Part shown: piece after piece, positions 1-5,852 of the stretch
Numbering within the stretch: the stretch's first letter is position 1
Layout of the letters: every line of letters starts with the position of its first letter
Assembly: GCA_021160415.1 (NCBI GenBank)
Contig: JAGHCP010000113.1
Span: 1-8,206, forward strand
DNA length: 8,206 nt
Direction: 5' to 3'
Source of the DNA: Desulfurococcales archaeon
Lineage (GTDB): Archaea; Thermoproteota; Thermoprotei_A; Sulfolobales; NBVN01
The notes under the pieces: model-generated
What the model was told of the DNA's origin: nothing
Databases searched by the model: none
The model's input: the letters and a program-made list of their open reading frames with translations, nothing else
Position numbers and translations under genes: made by a program

Positions 1-111
1 ACTTTGAAGGCTGTCCTAACCCCGAGCTCTCTAGACCTCCTAAGAATTGAGGAGGGGGTTGAGGTATACCTGATGTTTAAGGCCGCTTCAGTAAAGGCAG
101 TACCTTACTGA
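1..111 (+). CDS. C-terminal end of ABC transporter ATP-binding protein (TOBE domain), probable molybdate/tungstate importer
   Basis: This is a partial gene that enters from the left edge. Frame 1 reads 36 residues and stops at TGA 109-111. The residues run LKAVLTPSSLDLLRIEEGVE and then VYLMFKAASVKAVPY. This is the pattern of the last TOBE repeat of ModC/WtpC/TupC-like ATPases: a hydrophobic strand, a TP-S-L stretch, an EEG-EVYL turn, then a F/S-K-A-S/A-V-K strand. In such importers the ATPase couples ATP hydrolysis to oxyanion uptake, and the TOBE domain binds oxyanion or helps regulate transport. Molybdate/tungstate is favoured because the next gene encodes a ModE-like regulator with a PBP-like sensor domain. 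Other TOBE-bearing ATPases (sugar, iron, sulfate, polyamine) cannot be ruled out from 36 residues. The Walker motifs lie outside the window. Confidence 0.72.
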   Translation, partial: TLKAVLTPSSLDLLRIEEGVEVYLMFKAASVKAVPY

Positions 112-158
112 AGTGAGGGAGTTAGTGAAGTAAATTACGTGCTTCAGAGGTATCTAAC

Positions 159-1235
159 ATGGGGCGGATGGTGAGGGAATTAACGGCTAAAGTAAGCATT
201 ACCCTTCAGATCGATGGCAGAGACGTGGTCGATGAGGTGCTCGCAGGACTCCTCCTATGCATAAAGAGGTACGGATCCATACTCTCAGCTTCTAAGTCCC
301 TAGGGATCCCCTACTCCAAGGCATGGGAAGCTCTAAGTAAGGCGGAGAGGGCTCTCGGCGTTAAGCTCGTGAGGAGTCGGAGAGGAGGTGGGGCAGGAGG
401 GGGGACGCAGCTAACTCAGGAAGGGGAAAGAATCCTTGAGGAGTACGCTGATGCCTTCAGGAGGTTCACAGGGCGGGAATTCACACCTGAAAGAATAGCG
501 TCTTTCACCGTTCCAGAGCTGGTCTACATGGGTAGCCACGACCCAGGGGTTGAATTGCTTGCGGGGCTCCTTAAGGAGAAAGGAATCAATGACGTGGAGC
601 TTTCCTGGGTTGGTTCAGCAGGTGGAGTAGCGGCCGTTATGTTGGGGGAGACGGATGTTGCGGGAATACATCTGTTCGACCCTGAAAGCGGGATGTACAA
701 CGTACCTTACCTGAAGAAGTATTGGCTGGAAGGAAAGGCAGTTATTGTTAGAGGGTATGAGAGGGAAATCGGGTGGGTTAGTAGGCAGGAATTAAGGCCT
801 GACGAGGTGTTGGGGAGGCTTTTGAACAGCGGTTTAAAACTAATTAATCGGCAGGCCGGGTCGGGCTCCCGGGTTATTTTAGAGCACATCCTTCGTGAGG
901 AAGCGAAGAGGAAGTTCCGACAAGAAATTAGGCTTGAGAACGTGATTAAGGGTTTCGATAAGGAAGTCGCTACGCATGTAGAGGTTGCTAAGGCTGTCGC
1001 ATCCGGTGAAGCTGACGTGGGGTTATGCATAAAGTGGGCCGCTGTCCAGTACGGGCTTAACTTCATCCCCATCAAGTGGGAGAGGTTCGACTTTCTGGTT
1101 CCGAGGGGTAAGCTAGGTAAAAGGTCGGTTAAGGCATTCATAGATACCTTAAGGTCGAGGGATTTCAGGGACGCCCTTAGCAGGCTTCCTGGATTTAGAG
1201 TGTCTGCCGATGTAGGTTCTTCAATTTCTTATTAA
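159..1235 (+). CDS. ModE/LysR-like winged-helix regulator with PBP-like sensor domain
   Basis: This is a 358-residue one-component transcription regulator. Residues about 28-100 form a ModE/LysR-type winged helix: helix LLLCIKRYGSILSASKSLGI, recognition helix PYSKAWEALSKAERALGVKL, a Gly/Arg-rich wing, then TQLTQEGERILEEY. Residues about 118-345 match the PBP-like domain (PF12727) seen in archaeal ModE-like regulators and in some MoeA fusions. Its marks are GSHDP (125-129), GSAGG followed by ADV-type GETDVAGIHLFDP, INRQAGSGSR (229-238) and the late EVAKAVASGEADVGL. The family is thought to sense an oxyanion or a molybdopterin-related ligand; the ligand here is inferred. The gene starts 47 bases after the TOBE-ATPase stop, so co-transcription is likely. 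ATG 159 is preferred because GAGGT at 147-151 is well placed and a stop at 126-128 blocks any longer in-frame start. ATG 168 is the alternative. A weak TATA-like TAAATTA lies at 131-137. Confidence 0.88.
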   Translation: MGRMVRELTAKVSITLQIDGRDVVDEVLAGLLLCIKRYGSILSASKSLGIPYSKAWEALSKAERALGVKLVRSRRGGGAGGGTQLTQEGERILEEYADAFRRFTGREFTPERIASFTVPELVYMGSHDPGVELLAGLLKEKGINDVELSWVGSAGGVAAVMLGETDVAGIHLFDPESGMYNVPYLKKYWLEGKAVIVRGYEREIGWVSRQELRPDEVLGRLLNSGLKLINRQAGSGSRVILEHILREEAKRKFRQEIRLENVIKGFDKEVATHVEVAKAVASGEADVGLCIKWAAVQYGLNFIPIKWERFDFLVPRGKLGKRSVKAFIDTLRSRDFRDALSRLPGFRVSADVGSSISY

Positions 1236-1246
1236 GAGAGATAAAA

Positions 1247-1254
1247 CTTATTAA
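1247..1254 (+). promoter_or_regulatory. TATA-like promoter box upstream of thrC
   Basis: CTTATTAA follows an A-rich run (ATAAAA, 1241-1246) that could serve as BRE. It lies in the 61-base gap after the regulator gene. A start site about 25 bases downstream would fall near 1275-1277, at the AGGTGGT element and about 20 bases before the thrC start. This suits an archaeal promoter for the thrC-thrB-lysC-asd operon. It is identified by eye only. Confidence 0.5.
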
Positions 1255-1274
1255 TCCTAACCTACTACCTGCTT

Positions 1275-1295
1275 AGGTGGTTTACATGCGCCAAA
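1275..1295 (+). promoter_or_regulatory. Leader element, copy 1 (AGGTGGT, 4 bases, ATGCGCCAAA), with mini-ORF MRQTWMQ
   Basis: AGGTGGT (1275-1281), TTAC, then ATGCGCCAAA (1286-1295). The same two blocks with the same 4-base spacer recur at 2571-2591, each time just downstream of a TATA-like box. AGGTG can pair with the 16S anti-SD and is ideally placed for ATG 1286, but is 16 bases from the thrC ATG at 1297. ATG 1286 opens an eight-codon frame (MRQTWMQ, stop TAA 1307-1309) that overlaps the thrC start in another frame. It could be a leader peptide, a protein-binding operator at the transcript start, or simply a badly placed ribosome site for thrC. The repetition is seen; the function is inferred. 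Confidence 0.4.
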
Positions 1296-1296
1296 C

Positions 1297-2502
1297 ATGG
1301 ATGCAGTAATAAAATGCATTGAGTGTTCTTCTGAGTACCCCATAAGCTACACCGGAATAACCTGTTCCTGCGGTGGGCTTCTGCAGGTTGAGTTCAGGGA
1401 GTACCCTGAAGTGAGCTGGGAGTTATTCAGGTCAAGGCCTTTCGGTGTTTGGAGGTATAGAGAATTAATACCTGTTCCTCGGGATGCGGAGATAGTGACG
1501 ATGCGTGAGGGTGGAACGCCGCTCATAAGGTTCTCAAGGATTAAGGAAGTCCTAGGTGTTAGGGAGAGTTACGTCAAGTTTGAGGGTGCTAACCCGACCG
1601 GTAGCTTTAAGGATCGGGGGATGACCGTCGGTGTTACGATGGCTAAGTACTTAGGGGCTAAGGCGGTAGCGTGTGCTTCAACAGGTAACACGTCGTCGTC
1701 CATGGCGGCTTACGCGTCAAGAGCTGGCCTGAAACCATACGTCTTCCTGCCGAAAGGGAAGGTTGCTAAGGGGAAGCTGATGCAGGCCGTTCTCCACGGA
1801 GCCACGCTCATCATGGTTAACGGCAGCTTCGACGACGCATTAAGCGCCGTGATGCAGGCCTCAAGGAGCTTCGGTGTTTACGTGCTTAACTCCCTAAACC
1901 CGTGGAGGATTGAAGGCCAGAAGACGTTAGCCTACGAGATAGCGGACGAGGTAGGGGTTCCTGACTGGGTAGTGCTTCCCGTTGGAAACGGGGGTAACAT
2001 ATCTGCGTTGTGGAAGGGGTTTAAGGAGCTCAAGAAGGTTGGACTCGTCGATGAACTCCCTAGGCTGGCAGGTATTCAAGCTTCTGGAGCTGCACCCCTA
2101 GCACATGCGTTTAAGGAAGGTCTAAGTAAGCCCCGCTTCGTTGAGCACCCTGAGACCGTGGCGACTGCGATAAGGATCGGGAGGCCTGTGAACTGGCCGA
2201 GGGCTCTGAGAGCCGCAAGGGAGAGCAGGGGCGTCATAACTTCAGTTACGGATGAGGAGATCCTTGAGGCGCAGAGAATGTTAGGGAGGCTTGAGGGCGT
2301 GGGGGTTGAGCCGGCGAGTGCTGCATCCCTGGCCGGGTTAAGGAAGCTCCTTGATGAGGGAATCATAAGGCCTGATGAGAAGGTCGTGATCGTAGCCACT
2401 GGCCACGCCCTTAAGGATCCGGACATCGCGGTTTACCATCAAGCAGACACCGTCGAGTTGAGGGGTGATGTTAACGAGTTATCTGAGGTCTTTTGGAGGT
2501 GA
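1297..2502 (+). CDS. thrC: Threonine synthase
   Basis: This PLP enzyme converts O-phosphohomoserine and water to L-threonine and phosphate, the last step of the pathway, in the cytosol. The 401-residue length is usual for the archaeal/plant-like type. Residues 7-25 carry a zinc-ribbon-like CxxC and CxC (C7, C10, C23, C25), common at the N-terminus of this branch. The PLP-binding lysine is K105 in NPTGSFKDRG. CASTGNTSSSMAAYASRAG (126-144) lies in the PLP/substrate region. The phosphate-binding glycine loop is GNGGN (230-234). GVEPASAASLAG (336-347) and ATGHALKDPD (367-376) are typical threonine synthase endings. ATG 1297 gives the zinc-ribbon N-terminus expected. The best SD (AGGTG, 1275-1279) is rather far upstream and better placed for the mini-ORF at 1286. 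thrC is the first gene of the operon, and its stop codon is part of the SD of thrB. Confidence 0.96.
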   Translation: MDAVIKCIECSSEYPISYTGITCSCGGLLQVEFREYPEVSWELFRSRPFGVWRYRELIPVPRDAEIVTMREGGTPLIRFSRIKEVLGVRESYVKFEGANPTGSFKDRGMTVGVTMAKYLGAKAVACASTGNTSSSMAAYASRAGLKPYVFLPKGKVAKGKLMQAVLHGATLIMVNGSFDDALSAVMQASRSFGVYVLNSLNPWRIEGQKTLAYEIADEVGVPDWVVLPVGNGGNISALWKGFKELKKVGLVDELPRLAGIQASGAAPLAHAFKEGLSKPRFVEHPETVATAIRIGRPVNWPRALRAARESRGVITSVTDEEILEAQRMLGRLEGVGVEPASAASLAGLRKLLDEGIIRPDEKVVIVATGHALKDPDIAVYHQADTVELRGDVNELSEVFWR

Positions 2503-2508
2503 GTAAGA

Positions 2509-3621
2509 ATGTTTAGCGAGATCCCGTTAAGGGGGGAAATATTTAAAGACGCTCCCCCGAAAGTAAGGCAAGGTGGTCATGATGCGCCAAATGCTTTAGG
2601 TAATTCGGGCGCGTCTCCTCAAAAAGAAAAACTTCTTACTCATCACTACGCACCGAAACTCCTAACTAAGGCCCTTCTGAGGGATGACGTCAGAATCAAG
2701 GTTGAGTCCCCCTCGACAATGGCTAACCTGGGGCCAGGCTTCGACATCCTTGCAGTTGCTGTGAATGCCTACAAGGACGTCGTCGAGGTCAAGGTCGCCC
2801 CTGGGAGCGGGGAAGTCCGAATCGCGTCAGAAGGTTATTCAGTCCCCTCAGGGGAAGGAAACGCTGCTTACGGAGTGGTTAATGCTTTACGGAATTACCT
2901 AGACCTAAGCGGCATCGATGTCAGTATACGTATATTGAAAGGGGTTCCTCCCTCTATGGGGTTAGGGAGTTCGGGTGCTACTTCTGCGGGGGTGGCGTAC
3001 GCCGTAACTAAAGCTTTAGGAGTCTCGCTGAGCGCCAGCGACCTTGTAAGGCTTGCGGGTGAGGGGGAGAGGTGGATTGCTGGAGCCCCCCACTACGATA
3101 ACGTCGCGGCAAGCCTTCTAGGCGGGTTCGTGTTAGTGGATCTGCCGACGTTAACGCCCGTTAAGTTAGTGGATGATGTGGGGATCTGGTTCTCGATAAT
3201 ATCATTCGAGGGAAACCCGCTGGAGGAGAAGACGAAGAGGGCGCGGTCAGTTCTCCCCAAGGAGTTAGGGCTTAGAGTGTTTAGCATGCAGGCATCAACG
3301 GTCGCCCTACTTATACACGCACTGCATAGGAGGGACCCCACGTTAATAGGTAGGGCGATGTCAGTCGACTTCATAGCTGAGCCTCACCGCGGGAAACTCA
3401 TACCTCACTACCGCAGCCTTAAGGAGCTTGCCCTCAAGGAAGGCGCTCTCGGTTTCCAGATATCCGGTGCGGGTCCTTCCGTGTTCAGCGTCCACGCATC
3501 CAGAGAGGACGCGGTTAGGGTTGGTGGGGTTCTCATGGACTACCTCCGCGGTGAAGGTGTTCAGGCAAGGAACGTTGCGGCTAGGCCCGTCCCTGAAGGG
3601 GTGAGGGAGCTTGGGGGGTGA
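2509..3621 (+). CDS. thrB: Homoserine kinase (GHMP family) with an unusual N-terminal extension
   Basis: It phosphorylates L-homoserine with ATP to O-phosphohomoserine, the substrate of ThrC. The GHMP kinase core starts near residue 61 (VRIKVESPSTMANLGPGFDI). It carries the ATP-loop motif PPSMGLGSSGATS (147-159), the HYDNVAASLLGG stretch (195-206) that matches the usual HPDNV-LLGG, and the C-terminal GFQISGAGPS (315-324). The core is about 310 residues, normal for the family. The first 60 residues have no counterpart I know of in homoserine kinases. ATG 2509 is reported because GGAGGTGA (2495-2502), overlapping the thrC stop, is perfectly spaced. There is no other ATG, GTG or TTG in frame before the core. 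However, the extension covers a TATA-like box and the second leader element, and its lysine codons (5 AAA, 1 AAG) differ from the core (3 AAA, 9 AAG). The true start may therefore be noncanonical (CTG 2677), or a base may be missing near ATG 2684. lysC follows closely. Confidence 0.94.
   Translation: MFSEIPLRGEIFKDAPPKVRQGGHDAPNALGNSGASPQKEKLLTHHYAPKLLTKALLRDDVRIKVESPSTMANLGPGFDILAVAVNAYKDVVEVKVAPGSGEVRIASEGYSVPSGEGNAAYGVVNALRNYLDLSGIDVSIRILKGVPPSMGLGSSGATSAGVAYAVTKALGVSLSASDLVRLAGEGERWIAGAPHYDNVAASLLGGFVLVDLPTLTPVKLVDDVGIWFSIISFEGNPLEEKTKRARSVLPKELGLRVFSMQASTVALLIHALHRRDPTLIGRAMSVDFIAEPHRGKLIPHYRSLKELALKEGALGFQISGAGPSVFSVHASREDAVRVGGVLMDYLRGEGVQARNVAARPVPEGVRELGG
2537..2547 (+). promoter_or_regulatory. 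Possible internal promoter (BRE/TATA) within the 5' part of the thrB frame
   Basis: The sequence AAATATTTAAA, preceded by six G (2531-2536), is a good archaeal TATA box. A start about 25 bases downstream would fall near 2568, next to the second AGGTGGT element at 2571. A transcript from here would lack ATG 2509, so ThrB could not be made from it by a canonical start codon, but lysC and asd could. It is supported by its matching geometry to the thrC promoter. It could also be chance in an A-rich stretch. Confidence 0.42.
2571..2591 (+). promoter_or_regulatory. Leader element, copy 2 (AGGTGGT, 4 bases, ATGCGCCAAA), with mini-ORF MRQML
   Basis: AGGTGGT (2571-2577), CATG, then ATGCGCCAAA (2582-2591), matching copy 1 at 17 of 21 positions with the same spacer. 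ATG 2582 (or the ATG just before it at 2579) opens a very short frame, MRQML or MMRQML, with stop TAG 2597-2599. This is in a different frame from thrB. The ATGCGCC block can pair with GGCGCGT at 2608-2614 as a 7-bp stem (one G-U) around a 19-base loop. Copy 1 lacks such a partner. Role unknown; see copy 1 for the alternatives. Confidence 0.4.
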
Positions 3622-3628
3622 TGCTCAA

Positions 3629-4807
3629 GTGTCATGTCGTGTTAGGTGTGCCTCACCAATTCGGGTGGAGGATGAATTACCTTCGGATTCCGGCGTGGTT
3701 GTGAAGGTAGGAGGGTCACTACTTAGGTCGCCCTCCTCATACTTCGAGGTTGCCAGAAGAATCAAAGCTCTTCTGGAGAGACGCGGCGGAGGAGTCATCG
3801 TGGTTTCAGCGATGAAGGGCGTTACGGACCTCCTTCTTTCCGCAGCTAGGGGTTCGAAGGGAGCTCTCGACGAAGTTAGGAGGAGGTACGGGGATGCGGC
3901 TTACGAGGTTGGGGGTGCTGGGTTGAGAACACTGATTCTTAAGCGGTTGGGGATTGTTGAGAGGTTATTGGGTGGATCAAGGTGCATCACCCCCTCAACG
4001 GTAGATGCCGTTCTCTCGGTTGGGGAGGTGGTGAGTAAGGAGATACTTCTGCAGGCCTTGAGAGGTTCTGGCGTGGAGGCTGAGGGCGTTGATTCGTTAG
4101 AGGTTGTGAGGACTGATGGGAGGTTCGGTAACGCGTCCATACTGTATGACGAGACCAAGCGTCTTCTAGAGTCTAAGGTCAAGCCCCTCGTAAGTAGTGG
4201 GGTCGCGGTGGTGATGGAGGGCTTCATCGGCACGTCCGTTAGTGGCTACGTGACCACGCTAGGTAGGGGAGGGTCCGACTATACAGCTGTGAGCGTCGCT
4301 GCACTCCTTAAACTTCCGGAGGTCAGGATAGTTACTGACGTCCCGGGGATCATGAGCGCGGACCCCTCAATAGTTGCTGGGGCTAGGCGGGTTAAGGAGT
4401 TAAGTCTCTCCGAGGTTCATGAGGCGTCGGTTTACGGAGCTAAGAGGCTTCATCCGAGGACTTTCTACCCTGTGTCACTGCATCCGCTTGTTAAGGTTTT
4501 CGTGGGTGAGTGGGACAGCGGTACACGGATCGATGCTAGGGTTAAGCCCTCAGGTAGGGTTAAGTTGGTCACGCATAGGAAGTTCGGGAGCTTCCACTAC
4601 GTTGCTGTGGTGGGTGAGGGAATGAGGAAGGAGGAAGTCATTAAGGAGGTTGTAGAGGCTTCTGCGGAGAGGGGCTTCAGTATTAAGGGTTTGTACTCCT
4701 CACCCCATAAACCGTCGGTCGTGTTTTCGGTGAGCCCTGAAAACCTTAAGGAAGCGGTTAGGTCCATACATTCAAGGATTATTGAGGTGTTGGGGGATGA
4801 GGATTAA
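3629..4807 (+). CDS. lysC: Aspartate kinase, short form with apparently a single ACT domain
   Basis: It phosphorylates L-aspartate to 4-aspartyl phosphate, the entry step to threonine, methionine and diaminopimelate-type lysine. Residues from GTG 3629 give 392 aa. The amino-acid-kinase domain spans about 24-300: VVVKVGGSLL (23-32), VIVVSAMKGVTD (56-67), SVGEVVSKEIL (130-140), GFIGTSVSGYVTTLGRGGSD (198-217), VTDVPGIMSADP (235-246), and GAKRLHPRTF (270-279). Only about 85 residues remain. They resemble the second ACT domain (VAVVGEGMR near 325; KEAVRSIHS near the end), so the first, often effector-binding, ACT domain seems absent. GTG 3629 was chosen because GGTGAT (3617-3622) lies six bases before it. 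TTG 3611 (six codons longer) and GTG 3665 or 3695 are alternatives. ATG 3621, overlapping the thrB stop, opens only a 27-codon frame out of phase. The end overlaps asd by 11 bases. Confidence 0.93.
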   Translation: MSCRVRCASPIRVEDELPSDSGVVVKVGGSLLRSPSSYFEVARRIKALLERRGGGVIVVSAMKGVTDLLLSAARGSKGALDEVRRRYGDAAYEVGGAGLRTLILKRLGIVERLLGGSRCITPSTVDAVLSVGEVVSKEILLQALRGSGVEAEGVDSLEVVRTDGRFGNASILYDETKRLLESKVKPLVSSGVAVVMEGFIGTSVSGYVTTLGRGGSDYTAVSVAALLKLPEVRIVTDVPGIMSADPSIVAGARRVKELSLSEVHEASVYGAKRLHPRTFYPVSLHPLVKVFVGEWDSGTRIDARVKPSGRVKLVTHRKFGSFHYVAVVGEGMRKEEVIKEVVEASAERGFSIKGLYSSPHKPSVVFSVSPENLKEAVRSIHSRIIEVLGDED

Positions 4808-5852
4808 GGCCGCAGTTCTGGGAGCTACTGGTTTAGTTGGTCAGAGATTCGTGTCTCTACTGGCTAATCACCCGTGGTTTGATTTAGTAGCTCTCACGGC
4901 GTCAGAGAAGAGGGTTGGTAGGAGCTACGGTGAGGTTGTTGAGTGGGTGATAGGTGAGGATGTGCCTGATGCTGTGAAGGACTTACAGGTGCTTCCCAAC
5001 GACCTGAAAGTTCTTAGGAGGGAGGGTGTCGAGGTTGCTTTCTCGGCACTCCCATCCTCCGTGGCGTGGGGTGTGGAGGAATCCCTCCTTAAGGGAGGTA
5101 TTACGGTGGTTTCCAACGCAAGCCCTATGAGGCTAGAACCCGACATACCCTTGCTAAATCCTGAGGTGAATGTAAGTCACCTCGAGGTTCTGGAGAAGCA
5201 GAAAAGGAGGGGATGGTCAGGCAGGCTTGTTAAGGTGCCTAACTGTAGCACGGCTATTTTGACGTTGGCGCTTAAGCCACTGATCGATGTGTACAGGGTT
5301 AGGAGGGTTGCAGTGACTACTATGCAGGCAATATCAGGTGCTGGGTTGAGGGGGGTGCCGGGATACATGATTGGGTGTAACGTAATTCCATTCATTAAGG
5401 GGGAGGAGGAGAAGCTCACGGCCGAGTCAGCGAAAATCCTTGGCTTCGTAGACAAGGACTCGATAAGGCCTTCAGAGGTGAGGGTCTCAGCAAGCTGCAC
5501 GAGGGTTCCCGTGCTTGATGGGCACTTGGAGTCTGTGTTCGTGGATTTAGATGAGAGTGTTAACCCTTCAGAGGTTGTCAAGGTTCTGAAGTCATTTAGA
5601 GGCGAGATCGCTGGATGGGGCCTCCCCACCGCGCCTGAGAACCCGGTCGTTGTTAGGGGTGAGGAGTGGAGGCCTCAGCCTAGGCTGGACGTGATGGCTG
5701 GCGAAGGTATGTCCGTCGTTGTGGGCAGGGTAAGGGTTGATGAGGGGGATAGGTTGCTTAAGTTCTTCGTGTTAGGACACAACACGCTTAGGGGGGCAGC
5801 AGGGAGTGGTGTGTTGATCGGTGAAGCGATGGTTAAGAAGGGCCTCCTTTAA
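4797..5852 (+). CDS. asd: Aspartate-semialdehyde dehydrogenase
   Basis: It reduces 4-aspartyl phosphate, the LysC product, to L-aspartate 4-semialdehyde with NADPH. The 351-residue protein is of the archaeal/fungal type. The nucleotide-binding loop is GATGLVGQ (residues 9-16), followed by AFSALPSSVA and SNASP. The catalytic cysteine is C150 in VPNCSTAIL. QAISGAG (177-183) lines the active site, and RVPVLDGHLE (236-245) supplies the substrate-binding arginine and the acid/base histidine H243. ATG 4797 was chosen over an upstream in-frame TTG 4782. GAGGTG (4784-4789) lies seven bases before it and the protein then begins MRIKAAVLGATG as expected. Its first bases overlap the lysC stop by 11, so translation is probably coupled. 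It is the last gene of the operon. Its last 20 bases overlap the convergent peroxiredoxin gene. Confidence 0.96.
   Translation: MRIKAAVLGATGLVGQRFVSLLANHPWFDLVALTASEKRVGRSYGEVVEWVIGEDVPDAVKDLQVLPNDLKVLRREGVEVAFSALPSSVAWGVEESLLKGGITVVSNASPMRLEPDIPLLNPEVNVSHLEVLEKQKRRGWSGRLVKVPNCSTAILTLALKPLIDVYRVRRVAVTTMQAISGAGLRGVPGYMIGCNVIPFIKGEEEKLTAESAKILGFVDKDSIRPSEVRVSASCTRVPVLDGHLESVFVDLDESVNPSEVVKVLKSFRGEIAGWGLPTAPENPVVVRGEEWRPQPRLDVMAGEGMSVVVGRVRVDEGDRLLKFFVLGHNTLRGAAGSGVLIGEAMVKKGLL

Noticed and set aside
707..1141. 144-codon reverse frame opposite the regulator gene.
   Set aside because: It is antisense to a clear PBP-like domain and has no recognisable domain or SD of its own.
1301..1319. ATGCA...TGCAT inverted repeat around GTAATAAAA at the thrC start.
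   Set aside because: Only 5 bp with a 9-base A/T loop and inside coding sequence; easily chance.
2499..2516. GTG 2499 overlapping the thrC stop as an alternative start after GGAGG.
   Set aside because: It runs only five codons to TAG in another frame; the SD is correctly placed for ATG 2509.
2579..2690. Possible C/D box small RNA: ATGATGC resembles box C, CTGA at 2677-2680 resembles box D.
   Set aside because: Box C is imperfect, no convincing D'/C' pair lies between, and there is no terminal stem. The spacing is also too long for a single guide unit.
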